From a virus, in IMG/VR virus record IMGVR_UViG_3300017969_000120, positions 1 to 26,041 of that record: DNA of 26,041 nt. One strand, given 5' to 3'. Below, one piece after another: positions 1 through 8,124 of this stretch (positions are counted from its first letter, which is position 1; every line of letters starts with the position of its first letter). The notes under the pieces were generated by a model. It ran no database searches. It was given only the letters and a program-made list of their open reading frames with translations, and was not told where the DNA came from. The translations under genes and the position numbers were made by a program.

Positions 1-255
1 ATGTTCTTTTGGGCTTTAAAATCTAAAAATATAGAAGCTGGTGGTGGTTCTATCACTTACTCTAATAAAGTTTGGAGAGCTTGGAAGCTAAGACATAACA
101 TTCTTTATAGACTTCACTACAAGTGGGATAGACCTTACGGTATGGGTATTCACGCAGAAATACCTTACAGATGGACTATTAATCTTAAGTTTAAAGATAA
201 AGTCACATACAAGAGAGAAGAGGCTGTCAATAATGCTGTAGGATGGTTTGTATGA
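1..255 (+). CDS. Hypothetical protein, possibly 5'-truncated by window edge
   Basis: An open frame begins with ATG at the first base of the window and ends at TGA 253-255, giving 84 residues. Because the ATG is the first base, I cannot tell whether it is the true start. The product is rich in aromatic and basic residues (Trp, Tyr, Lys, Arg), and its end (INLKFKDKVTYKREEAVNNA) looks like a beta strand followed by a helix. No family is recognised. Its stop overlaps the ATG of the next gene (ATGA), which suggests translational coupling and supports it as a real gene. Confidence 0.55.
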   Translation: MFFWALKSKNIEAGGGSITYSNKVWRAWKLRHNILYRLHYKWDRPYGMGIHAEIPYRWTINLKFKDKVTYKREEAVNNAVGWFV

Positions 256-434
256 GAGAGTTTACAATACATTTTACAATTTCTGATATGGATGTCTTTC
301 CGTGTGAGTATGATGATGAAGATGCTGTTGATTGGGCTAGAGAGAGAGTTCATGAAAAGCTTAAAAAAGACGGAGTCAATGCTTATGATTTCGTATGTAC
401 AGTTAAGGAAAAAGTGGTGGAGGAAGAGGAATAA
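252..434 (+). CDS. Small acidic-tailed hypothetical protein
   Basis: A 60-residue protein if it starts at ATG 252, which overlaps the previous stop as ATGA. An in-frame ATG at 243 would add three residues, but 252 is the coupled start. The pattern is a beta strand (FTIHFTISDMDV), then a DDEDAVDWARERVHEKL helix, a second strand (FVCTVKEKV) and a run of glutamates at the C-terminus. The codons for that glutamate run form a GGAGG-type ribosome binding site for the next gene. No known family is recognised. The two genes downstream have a similar size and layout. Confidence 0.6.
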   Translation: MREFTIHFTISDMDVFPCEYDDEDAVDWARERVHEKLKKDGVNAYDFVCTVKEKVVEEEE

Positions 435-643
435 TGGCAATGAAAAGACTACAAGCAATAATAAATGTTTCCGGTATATGGAATATGGAGTTTGACGAAG
501 ACAAATGGTCAGAACACACAGACCAAGATTTGGTTGAGAGTTTTTTCATCAATCACGTATCTGAACAAGGGTTAGGTTTATTTGATGTACAATATTCAGT
601 AAAAGAAATCCCCGAGGGTGAAGAACTAGCTGAGGAAGAATGA
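434..643 (+). CDS. Small acidic-tailed hypothetical protein
   Basis: A 69-residue protein whose ATG overlaps the upstream stop (TAATG). A GGAGGAAGAGG purine tract just upstream serves as ribosome binding site while also encoding the glutamates that end the previous protein. Visible elements are an N-terminal strand (LQAIINVSGIW), a DQDLVESFFINHV helix, a strand (FDVQYSVKEI) and a PEGEELAEEE tail. The beta-alpha-beta plan with an acidic end resembles its neighbours and may reflect old tandem duplication, but sequence identity is too low to be sure. Function unknown. Confidence 0.6.
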   Translation: MAMKRLQAIINVSGIWNMEFDEDKWSEHTDQDLVESFFINHVSEQGLGLFDVQYSVKEIPEGEELAEEE

Positions 644-831
644 AAGAGAATGAAATTAGGATAAAGAAGTTTACTGTTCCTATAGAAGGCAGTATAACTC
701 TTATTGGTGTTGATTTTCTAGATGCAATGAAGAGCGTCGATGAAAGATTATCTTTGGCACCAAAGAACTTAAACTTGAGACCAAAAATGGGACAAGTAGA
801 AGTTCGACCGTTTCACGATGAAGAAGAGTAA
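640..831 (+). CDS. Small acidic-tailed hypothetical protein
   Basis: A 63-residue protein starting at ATG 640, which overlaps the preceding stop as ATGA. The GAGGAAGA just upstream doubles as coding sequence and ribosome binding site. Features are a strand (IRIKKFTVPIEG), a DFLDAMKSVDERL helix, a strand near GQVEVRP and a terminal DEEE. It is the last of four overlapping small genes. No family is recognised; the overlapping starts support that it is translated. Confidence 0.6.
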   Translation: MKENEIRIKKFTVPIEGSITLIGVDFLDAMKSVDERLSLAPKNLNLRPKMGQVEVRPFHDEEE

Positions 832-870
832 ATAGCAGCTAGCTATTCAATTTAATATAAGGGGGTTCGT

Positions 871-1539
871 ATGTCTGAAATTTCAGAAATACAAGCTAAA
901 CTATACAGCCAATGTGCAAAATGTAGTAGACCTATGCAACCAAATAACGAGGGTGGATTAGACCTCGAAGTTTCTGGTGGCTATGGTGATTATATTGACT
1001 CATACGATGGGACAACTACATTTAGATTGTGTCATAAGCACGCTCATAAATTTGCCAACTGGTTAGGCAACTCAGATGCACTTACTATGTACTGGGGTCA
1101 TAGCCACGCAGGTTATGAGCCGGGTTTTTGGTTCGGTCATCCAAGCTGGGAACAGCGTACTTGGTTATCGTACATAACTATATTCTTTCATAGTTGGTAT
1201 AAACTAGGCTGGAAAAAAGCTAAATATTATTTAGTAGAACAATTTCGTTCTCACATAAACTGGTCTAGGGTCAACATTAACGACCATAGTACACCAGTTA
1301 AGTGGGGGAAATTCTTCTTCCGTCTATTCTTTTTAGAAAACCATAGTAAAGGTTTCTTTGTTGGACTTAAGCGTAAGTTCCAAAGCAAACTTTACAATTT
1401 TTCTAAAAATTATTACCGTAGCCAGACTTCGTTATATAGCGAAATTTGGTATAAAGCTTTAAACGATGGCTTTTCTGAATCAGAAACAGCTTATCTTAAA
1501 GACTTAGGTCTTGCTTTAGCAAAAGCAGAAGAGGAGTAA
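871..1539 (+). CDS. Hypothetical protein with N-terminal Cys/His metal-binding motif
   Basis: A 222-residue protein preceded by an AAGGGGG ribosome binding site. The N-terminus has C15-x2-C18 and C54-x2-H57 (CHKH) spaced about 35 residues apart, with SGGYGDYID between, which suggests a zinc-ribbon-like fold. The middle is rich in Trp, His and Tyr (for example YWGHSHAGYEPGFWFGHP). The second half is basic and aromatic (KYYLVEQF, KFFFRLFFLENH, YNFSKNYY), and the protein ends in KAEEE. It has no signal peptide and no clear transmembrane helix. It is the last gene before a strong terminator, so it closes the operon upstream of packaging. Function unknown; nucleic-acid or metal binding is only a guess. 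Confidence 0.65.
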   Translation: MSEISEIQAKLYSQCAKCSRPMQPNNEGGLDLEVSGGYGDYIDSYDGTTTFRLCHKHAHKFANWLGNSDALTMYWGHSHAGYEPGFWFGHPSWEQRTWLSYITIFFHSWYKLGWKKAKYYLVEQFRSHINWSRVNINDHSTPVKWGKFFFRLFFLENHSKGFFVGLKRKFQSKLYNFSKNYYRSQTSLYSEIWYKALNDGFSESETAYLKDLGLALAKAEEE

Positions 1540-1549
1540 TCCTTGAACA

Positions 1550-1580
1550 AAACCCCTCGAAAGAGGGGTTTAGTTTTTTT
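1550..1580 (+). terminator. Rho-independent terminator before the terminase
   Basis: Perfect 9-bp stem (AAACCCCTC at 1550-1558 with GAGGGGTTT at 1563-1571), GAAA tetraloop and a T7 run at 1574-1580. It lies 10 bases after the stop of the 222-aa gene and separates the small-gene operon from the packaging operon. Confidence 0.9.
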
Positions 1581-1607
1581 CTATAATTAGTAGTAAAATA
1601 GAGGAGA

Positions 1608-1652
1608 CTCTAGTTACCCAGAATATCCGTAAATAAGTATAGTAGACTAGAG
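1608..1652 (+). promoter_or_regulatory. Terminase 5' leader with inverted repeat overlapping the ribosome binding site
   Basis: CTCTAGT (1608-1614) is the reverse complement of ACTAGAG (1646-1652). The right arm includes most of the AGAGGA ribosome binding site (1649-1654) of the terminase gene at 1658. If the arms pair in RNA they would hide that site. A TATAAT at 1582-1587 directly after the upstream terminator is the only promoter-like box, and it lacks a convincing -35. The 77-base gap otherwise contains no gene. Confidence 0.3.
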
Positions 1653-1657
1653 GAATA

Positions 1658-2920
1658 ATGGGTAATAGAGACATTCTTGAAGACACACCAGTAAAGAAGA
1701 AAAAGTATCTTGACATAAAATTTCCACCTCTTCACGAAGCACAACAAGAAGTAAGAGACAGTGAAGCACGTTGGAAAATATTATGTGCTGGTCGTCGTTT
1801 TGGTAAATCAAGGCTTGGAGTGCAATTATGCATGGAAAAAGCATTAGCAGGTGGTAGAGTTTGGTGGGTTGCACCTACATTCGCAATAGCTAGAGTTGGT
1901 TGGCGTGATGTTGTAGCAGCAGCAGGTGTTTTTCCTAAAGATTCTGGTGTAGATGTAAAAGTCGGTGATATGACTGTACATTTTCCCGGTGGTGGTTCTA
2001 TTGCTGTTAAATCTGCTGATAATCCACAAAGATTAAGAGGTGAAGGTTTGCATTATCTTGTTATGGATGAGGCTGCTTTCGTAAGAGAAGAAACTTGGAC
2101 AGAAGTACTTCGTCCTACTCTTACAGAAAATAAAGGTTCTGCATTATTTATCAGTACTCCTATAGGAATGGACAATTGGTTTTATAAATTATGGGAAAAA
2201 GCAGAGACAGCAGAAGATTGGGCTAGATTCCAATACCCAACTATTTCTAATCCAATGATTGACCCAGCAGAAGTAGAGTCAGCAAGAGAAGATTTAGGTG
2301 AATTAGTTTTTGCTCAAGAGTATTTAGCTGATTTTATATCTGAAGGTGCTCAAGTATTCAAAACTGAATGGTTTAATTATTATAAAGAAGGGGTAGGAAC
2401 GGTATGGGCAGATGGCAAAAAATATGATATAGACAAAGACTTAGTCAAATTTGCTACTGTTGACTTAGCTGTTTCCACAAAAGAATCTGCTGACTACACC
2501 GTTATCGGTGTATTTGGTCACAACATTGAAGATGATAAACTATTTCTCTTAGACATGTTTCGTGACAGAGTAGAAGCACCAGATATTGTTCCTCAAATAA
2601 AAAGAATGGTAGGAATACACAATCTTGAATGGGTAGGAATTGAAAGAGCTGGTTATCAGTTAGCAATAGTTCAGTTTGCTAGAAGAGAAGGTCTCAGAAT
2701 CAAAGAATTAAGGGCTGACAAAGACAAGCGTTCACGAGCACTACCTTTGTCTGCTAAGATGGAGAGAGGACAAGTATACTTTCCAAAAGATAAAGACTGG
2801 ATTCTTGCAGTAGAGCGAGAGTTACTAACTTTTCCAGTTGGGGAGCACGACGATACAGTTGATGTATTGGCGTACGCTTGTTTACAAAGTGCAACTAAGA
2901 GAAAATGGGAAGCTTATTAA
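1658..2920 (+). CDS. terL: Terminase large subunit
   Basis: The packaging motor ATPase and headful/cos nuclease, 420 residues, a normal size. The ATPase half shows Walker A AGRRFGKS (44-51), Walker B YLVMDE (133-138) and the coupling motif ISTPIG (165-170). The RNase H-like nuclease half shows VDLA with D269, the GIERAGYQ segment with E329, and HDDTVDVLAYA with D398/D399, the expected acidic triad. The start is ATG 1658 with AGAGGA a few bases upstream. No small terminase gene is evident next to it. The portal gene follows with no gap (TAAATG), the usual terL-portal order. It docks on the portal during DNA packaging. Confidence 0.97.
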   Translation: MGNRDILEDTPVKKKKYLDIKFPPLHEAQQEVRDSEARWKILCAGRRFGKSRLGVQLCMEKALAGGRVWWVAPTFAIARVGWRDVVAAAGVFPKDSGVDVKVGDMTVHFPGGGSIAVKSADNPQRLRGEGLHYLVMDEAAFVREETWTEVLRPTLTENKGSALFISTPIGMDNWFYKLWEKAETAEDWARFQYPTISNPMIDPAEVESAREDLGELVFAQEYLADFISEGAQVFKTEWFNYYKEGVGTVWADGKKYDIDKDLVKFATVDLAVSTKESADYTVIGVFGHNIEDDKLFLLDMFRDRVEAPDIVPQIKRMVGIHNLEWVGIERAGYQLAIVQFARREGLRIKELRADKDKRSRALPLSAKMERGQVYFPKDKDWILAVERELLTFPVGEHDDTVDVLAYACLQSATKRKWEAY

Positions 2921-5419
2921 ATGGCTGAAGAAAAAAGTTTTTTTAAGCGAGCAGCAGAATACTTGCAAGCTCCACCACAAAGATTAACCCTCAAAAGAGG
3001 ACCACTTGACAAATATGAACAAGTTCAAGGTTCAGTTTGGGGATATAATACCCAATCTGGTTATTTTCCACAAAAACTAATTGATGAACTAGGTGATGGA
3101 CTCGGTAATTCAGCTGTAGTCGCATGTCTTAATGTATTGGCAACTTCTTTTGCTGAGCCAATGCTTAAAGTTTATAAAAAAACAGACCAAGGTAAAGCAG
3201 AAATTGTAAATCATCCATTAGAAGTTTTAATGCAAAGACCAAATGAATTTATCTCTGGTAACATTCTTTCTCACTATATAGTTACTTCATTATCTGCACA
3301 CGGTGATGCTTTCTTACTGAAAGTCAAAGACGGTCAAGGTAATGTTGTTCAGCTTGTCCCATTAATGCCTTCTTATGTAAAAGTAAGAGGTAACGAAAGA
3401 GAATTAATTACTCACTATGAATACCACGCTGTTCAAAAAAGTAATCAACTCAATGCAGACTATATAGAAATACCAAGAGAAAATATGGTTCACGTACGTC
3501 AAGGTATGGACCCAGACGACCATCGTAGAGGTTTTGCACCACTACGTTCAGTTATGAGAGAACTAGCTGGTGATGAAGCAGCTGGACAATTTTCCGTAGC
3601 TTTGTTGCACAATATGGCTGTTCCGGGAGTTATCTTAAGTCCTAAAGACGACACAATGGGTGGACCAAGTAGAGAAGAAGCTGAAGCAATTGCTCAGTCT
3701 TTCAAATCAAAATTCGCTGGTGCCAATAGAGGTTCACCAATGATTATGACTGGCTCTATGGATGTAGATGTAGTTTCATTTACACCAGAACAAATGAATT
3801 TAAAAACATTGAGAAGATTGCCAGAAGAGAGAGTTTCTTCTGTACTTGGAGTCCCAGCAATTCTTGCAGGGCTTGGTGCTGGTTTGGACGCAGCAACTTA
3901 CAACAATACGAAAGAATTAAGAGAGTTCTTTACAGAACAAAAAATGATTCCTATGTGGAGTGCAGTTGCTCAAGAAATTTCACACCAGTTATTACATGAT
4001 AATTTTGAAAAAGAAAACTATGAATATTTTTGTGCTTATGACTTAGACCAAGTTAGAGCACTAGCAAGCGATAAAAAAGACCAAGTATTAACAATGAACT
4101 CTGGTGTACAGGGTGGCTTTGTTACTGTTGGTGAAGCTAGAAGAGCTTTGGGACTTGACACTGACGATAGTCACGATGTATACCTTAGACCATTAAATAT
4201 GATTGCAGTGGCAGAAGGTGATACAGGGATTATGAACTCAACAAATGAGGAGCCCGTCCCTTCTGCAATTGCACAAGAAGAAGAAGAGGATGAAAAAGCT
4301 ACTTTAAATACATCTAGATTTCAACCAGAAGTTCGTAGAACTAAAAGAACTATTGGTAAAAGAAAACCTACAAAGAAAACAGTAACTATTGATTTACATA
4401 TGGAATTTGCTTCAGCAGAATCTGAGTTTGTTCCGATTGAATTGAAAGCTGCTCCGATATCAGCTAAGGTTAAAAAAGTATTACAAAAGAAAGTAGAAGA
4501 CCACAATGCAAAGAATCCAAAATATAGAGCAAGTTATGGAATGTTGGCAGCTGTCTTCAGACGAGGTGTTGGTGCCTATAGAACTAACCCAGCTTCAGTG
4601 CGAGGTAATGTTTCTTCAGCAACCCAGTGGGGAATAGCCAGAGTTAACGCCTTTTTGAAAGGATTAAAAGGTAAATTTCCAAGAACAGCTTTTGACCAAG
4701 ACTTACTTCCTAGTGGACATCCATTAAGTTCAAAAAAATCAGCTAAAGCAGCTTCAGTTAAAGTCGGAGATGCAGTTAGTTGGTCAATCAATAAAGACCC
4801 AGACCCACCTTCAACTGTTCATGGAATAGTTACTTCTGTAAAAGAAGAAGAAGCAACAATGGTAGTTTGGGCAATTATGGAAGATGGCTCTCATAAAAAA
4901 ACTGACAGAAGTGTCACTCAACCAATTTCTAAATTAAAAAAAATTAAAGATTGGCGTAAAGAGTCTAAAGCTCCAAAAGATATAACAAATTTTCCTAGCT
5001 CTGGAGATAATCAAAAAATTAGTTTGAGTAATTCAAACTTTAAACAATTTCCAGATAAAGCATATGTAGACAACTTAAAAAAGAATTACCCAAAAATATG
5101 GAGAAGAGCTGGTACCGGTGGTAACCCTCCTACTTCATTTACAGGTAATGATGCCTACAGAAACTGGACAAAGTACAAAGCAGGAGATAGAAGTGCTTCA
5201 GTACTTAGCTGGGTAAAAAGACGAGAACGTTTTATGTCTCGTCATCAAGGAAACACTCGTTTGAATGGAATTATTGCTGTCATGAAATGGGGTGGCGTAA
5301 CGAAATCTGGCGTATCTGCAATGAAGAAAATTGTCAATGAACAGAAAAAAAAGGAAGATGAACGACGTAAGAAGGCTATTAACCTAATTACCGGGAACAC
5401 TGACGATTTGACAGATTAG
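2921..5419 (+). CDS. Portal protein with long multi-domain C-terminal extension
   Basis: An 832-residue protein. Residues 1 to about 440 match an HK97/SPP1-type portal (VVACLNVLATSFAEPMLKVY, a PNEF segment, HVRQGMDPDDHRRGFAPLRS, VLGVPAILAGL, and a DLDQVRALASDK clip/stem end). Such portals usually stop at 400-500 residues. This one continues through an acidic and then basic linker (about 440-510) into three further segments. Residues about 513-608 form a helical domain (YRASYGMLAAVFRRGVGAY to SGHP). Residues about 613-680 (VKVGDAVSWSI to ISKLKKI) resemble the Hva1 Tudor/SH3-like fold. Residues about 690-812 run from FPSSGDNQKISLSN to a helical basic end. The frame is continuous. The portal call is firm; the roles of the extra domains (head interior, DNA or scaffold contact) are inferred. 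Confidence 0.92.
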   Translation: MAEEKSFFKRAAEYLQAPPQRLTLKRGPLDKYEQVQGSVWGYNTQSGYFPQKLIDELGDGLGNSAVVACLNVLATSFAEPMLKVYKKTDQGKAEIVNHPLEVLMQRPNEFISGNILSHYIVTSLSAHGDAFLLKVKDGQGNVVQLVPLMPSYVKVRGNERELITHYEYHAVQKSNQLNADYIEIPRENMVHVRQGMDPDDHRRGFAPLRSVMRELAGDEAAGQFSVALLHNMAVPGVILSPKDDTMGGPSREEAEAIAQSFKSKFAGANRGSPMIMTGSMDVDVVSFTPEQMNLKTLRRLPEERVSSVLGVPAILAGLGAGLDAATYNNTKELREFFTEQKMIPMWSAVAQEISHQLLHDNFEKENYEYFCAYDLDQVRALASDKKDQVLTMNSGVQGGFVTVGEARRALGLDTDDSHDVYLRPLNMIAVAEGDTGIMNSTNEEPVPSAIAQEEEEDEKATLNTSRFQPEVRRTKRTIGKRKPTKKTVTIDLHMEFASAESEFVPIELKAAPISAKVKKVLQKKVEDHNAKNPKYRASYGMLAAVFRRGVGAYRTNPASVRGNVSSATQWGIARVNAFLKGLKGKFPRTAFDQDLLPSGHPLSSKKSAKAASVKVGDAVSWSINKDPDPPSTVHGIVTSVKEEEATMVVWAIMEDGSHKKTDRSVTQPISKLKKIKDWRKESKAPKDITNFPSSGDNQKISLSNSNFKQFPDKAYVDNLKKNYPKIWRRAGTGGNPPTSFTGNDAYRNWTKYKAGDRSASVLSWVKRRERFMSRHQGNTRLNGIIAVMKWGGVTKSGVSAMKKIVNEQKKKEDERRKKAINLITGNTDDLTD

Positions 5420-5464
5420 AATAGTATATGATATATGAAAGGTATATATTAAAGCGAGTGAGAT

Positions 5465-6796
5465 ATGGAAAATAATAAATTTAACAAATCAATAGAATTT
5501 AAAACTACTGATGATGAAAAAGGAAGTGTAGAAGCTGTATTTTCAGTTTTCAACAATGTCGACACAGACGGCGATGTTGTTCTTCCGGGTTCAATAAAGT
5601 CTGGATTCAAGGATAACCAAGTCCCAATGGTGTTTGCACACAAGTGGGACCAGCCAATTGGAAAAGGTGTCATAACTTCAGATGACAGTAAAGCTACATT
5701 CACAGGAAGTTTCTTTATGGAAACTGAGGCTGGTAGGGAAGCTTATAATCTAGCAAAAGAAATGGGCGACCTACAAGAATGGTCTTTCGGTTTCCGTATA
5801 AACGACTATGAATCCGGTAAGTTTCAAAAAGATGGCATGGAAGAAGAAATAGATGTTCGTTTCTTAAAAGATTTAGAAGTCTTCGAAGTTAGCCCAGTAC
5901 TCGTCGGTGCTAACAGAGAGACTTATACACTCGCAATTAAGTCTGGTGAAGAAGCTGTTTATGAAGCAACTAATATTGAAGAAAAAACAGAAGTAGCTCC
6001 AGAAGTATTTTCTACTCAAGAAGAAGCCGAAGCTAGAGCTAAAGAGCTTGGATGCGAAGGCTCACATTCACACGATTCTGATGGAACAACAGTATATATG
6101 CCTTGCAAGACTCACGAAGAGTTTGAACAGGCTGTTACTGCTGATAATGAGAAGTCTACTGACCCAGAAGAGCAAAGCTCTTGTGGTTGTGGCAGTGAAT
6201 GCTGTGGTAGTAAGAAAGCACACGGAGATTGCTCATATAGCGATGACGGTAAATGTGCTAAAGAAATGGAAAAAGGTTTAGAGATTTCAGATGACGATTC
6301 CAGCATGACAGGAAAACGTTTTTCTGACGAGGTTAAAGATGTGCTTGCAGCATTAGAGAGCCTCATTGTAAGAGCGAAAGCAATTTCAGTCTTACGTGAA
6401 AAAGATGGAAGAGTAATATCGGAGAATGCTAGTTCTGCTCTTAGAGCAGTTCAAGAGGACTTAAATGACGCTTGGACAGAAATAGATTCTATCTTAGATG
6501 AAGTTTCTGATACTGATGAAACTCCTACAGAGGAAGAAGCTCCAGTTGATGAAGCTCCTGTTGAAGAAATTCAAGAGGATGCAGAAGTTGCTGAAGCAGA
6601 AGCTGAAGTAGAAGTTATTGAAGTTGAAGAAACTGTTGAAGATGATTCTGATTCTGAGACCGAAGAGTCTGAAGTTGAAGTTGAAACAGAAGCTCCTTCT
6701 TTAGAAGAAGTTGATGATGAGATTGACGCTTTATTCGCAGAGGGACAAGCATTAATTGCAGATTCACTTGAAATAGAACTAGACGACGAAGTATAA
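5465..6796 (+). CDS. Prohead protease (HK97 gp4-like, S78 family) with Cys-rich insert and acidic tail
   Basis: A 443-residue protein. Residues 15-160 are the herpesvirus-assemblin-like protease fold that cleaves the capsid protein N-terminal delta domain. The likely catalytic residues are H59 (VFAHKWDQPIG), S107 (EWSFGF) and E141 (VFEVSPV), in the order H-S-E seen in HK97 gp4. A usual prohead protease is about 200-230 residues. Here residues 197-264 hold eight cysteines (C197, C214, C240, C242, C246, C247, C256, C264). They are followed by a helical stretch (about 285-345) and a strongly acidic, repetitive tail (about 350-443) that could act as an internal scaffold. The start follows a GAGTGAGAT leader. 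It lies between portal and capsid genes as expected. Confidence 0.92.
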   Translation: MENNKFNKSIEFKTTDDEKGSVEAVFSVFNNVDTDGDVVLPGSIKSGFKDNQVPMVFAHKWDQPIGKGVITSDDSKATFTGSFFMETEAGREAYNLAKEMGDLQEWSFGFRINDYESGKFQKDGMEEEIDVRFLKDLEVFEVSPVLVGANRETYTLAIKSGEEAVYEATNIEEKTEVAPEVFSTQEEAEARAKELGCEGSHSHDSDGTTVYMPCKTHEEFEQAVTADNEKSTDPEEQSSCGCGSECCGSKKAHGDCSYSDDGKCAKEMEKGLEISDDDSSMTGKRFSDEVKDVLAALESLIVRAKAISVLREKDGRVISENASSALRAVQEDLNDAWTEIDSILDEVSDTDETPTEEEAPVDEAPVEEIQEDAEVAEAEAEVEVIEVEETVEDDSDSETEESEVEVETEAPSLEEVDDEIDALFAEGQALIADSLEIELDDEV

Positions 6797-6826
6797 GTAA
6801 TAATTTATTTTGGAGAATAAAATATA

Positions 6827-8050
6827 ATGGCAAATTATAAAGAAGAAATTTCCAAGGTAAGGGCTGAGTTAAAAGAGGCTTTTGATTCTGCAACTGAAGG
6901 TAAATATACCCCAGAAGCAAAAGAAAAAATCAAAGGTCTTAACACTGAGCTTGCTGGTCTTATTGACGCAGAAAACTTAGAGCGTACCAAAGCTAAAAAT
7001 GAAAAAGCTATGGAGCAAGAAGTTTATGCATCAGAAGAGCCACAAGCTGGTCCATCTACTGTAGGTGAAGCATTCGTTAATTCTGATGCTTATAAAGGCT
7101 ACAAAGAAGATGGAGTCAAAGGTGTAGACTCAACAGTAAAGTTCTCACCAGCATATGGTGAAAAAGCAACATTAGGTGCTGGACTTACTGCATCCTTCCC
7201 ACCGGAAGTATTAAGACAACCGGGAATCTTAGAGTCAGCTCTTAGAGACCCAGACGCTGTCATTGGTCTTTTCGACCAGATTGAAACAAACCAAAATTCA
7301 TTTGCATATATGGAAGAAACAACTTTCACAAATGCTGCTGCCGAGCAATCAGAAGAAGCTACTACAGCTGAAGCTGAGCTTGACTTCACAGAGCAAACTG
7401 CACCAATCCGTAAGGTCGGTGTTTTCTTGCCTGTAACAGAAGAATTGTTAGCAGATGTAAATGGAATTCAAGGTTATGTCAACTCAAGACTAGGAACAAT
7501 GATGAAACTACGTTTGGACAACCAACTCCTTTCCGGAGACGGTTCTGCTCCAAACATGGAAGGTGTATTAACAAAATCTGGAATCAATACATTTGACTAC
7601 GCTTTACCATACGCTGGTGAACTAGGAAAAATTGGTCAAATCTACCAAGCAATCACTGAAATCAGAAAAGATGCTTTCGTAGAACCAGATGCAATAATTA
7701 TGCATCCATCAGACTGGTACGACATCGTAACTTCAGTCACAGAAGTAGACACAAGTGGTTCTAAGAACCCATTATTTGTGGTTGCTGGTGGCTTTGGTAC
7801 TGATGCTGCTCCAAGAATTTGGGGTCTTCCAGTCGTAGCCTCCACTGCAATATCAGCAGGTACCGTACTTGTTGGTAAATTCGGTGGTGGTGAAGCAGCT
7901 CACGTTGTGATGAGAAGTGGTCTCGACCTAGCTGTCTCAGACTCACATAGCGACTTTTTCCTTAAAGGAAAACTAGCTATTAGAGCTACAATGAGAGTCG
8001 GTCTTGCTGTTTACAGACAAGAAGCTTTCTGTAAGATTACAAACATGTAA
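6827..8050 (+). CDS. Major capsid protein, HK97 fold
   Basis: A 407-residue protein with the HK97 gp5 layout. The first 70 or so residues are charged and helical (KEEISKVRAELKEAF, KAKNEKAMEQEV), acting as a delta/scaffolding domain. They are followed by a Gly/Pro-rich linker and the capsid fold from roughly residue 110 (GAGLTASFPPEVLRQ, QTAPIRKVGVFLPVTEELLAD, DAIIMHPSDWYDI, GLPVVASTAISAGTVLVG). The protease encoded just upstream presumably removes the N-terminal part; the exact site is not visible. A GGAGAA ribosome binding site precedes the ATG. A hairpin follows the stop. Confidence 0.96.
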   Translation: MANYKEEISKVRAELKEAFDSATEGKYTPEAKEKIKGLNTELAGLIDAENLERTKAKNEKAMEQEVYASEEPQAGPSTVGEAFVNSDAYKGYKEDGVKGVDSTVKFSPAYGEKATLGAGLTASFPPEVLRQPGILESALRDPDAVIGLFDQIETNQNSFAYMEETTFTNAAAEQSEEATTAEAELDFTEQTAPIRKVGVFLPVTEELLADVNGIQGYVNSRLGTMMKLRLDNQLLSGDGSAPNMEGVLTKSGINTFDYALPYAGELGKIGQIYQAITEIRKDAFVEPDAIIMHPSDWYDIVTSVTEVDTSGSKNPLFVVAGGFGTDAAPRIWGLPVVASTAISAGTVLVGKFGGGEAAHVVMRSGLDLAVSDSHSDFFLKGKLAIRATMRVGLAVYRQEAFCKITNM

Positions 8051-8062
8051 TTAGTTCAATAT

Positions 8063-8110
8063 TATCTGGGGTAGTAACCCTGCCCCAGATAGAACTATTA
8101 AATTTTTTTT
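8063..8110 (+). terminator. Hairpin downstream of the capsid gene, possible attenuator
   Basis: TATCTGGGG (8063-8071) pairs perfectly with CCCCAGATA (8083-8091) around an 11-base loop, and a T8 run occupies 8103-8110. The T run begins about 11 bases after the stem, so this is not a textbook terminator. It may terminate partially or protect the 3' end of the abundant capsid mRNA. Confidence 0.55.
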
Positions 8111-8124
8111 ATTAAGGAACAAAA

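Noticed and set aside
831-847. AATAGC ... GCTATT inverted repeat before the 222-aa gene
   Set aside because: Stem of six A/T-rich pairs without a T run; likely chance.
1582-1587. TATAAT after the first terminator as terminase promoter
   Set aside because: No acceptable -35 or TGN element; kept only as a weak remark in the leader entry.
6615-6920. Minus-strand 101-residue frame opposite the protease tail
   Set aside because: It is Leu/Gln-rich antisense of the acidic GAA/GAG repeat region and has no ribosome binding site; the plus strand is a clear gene.
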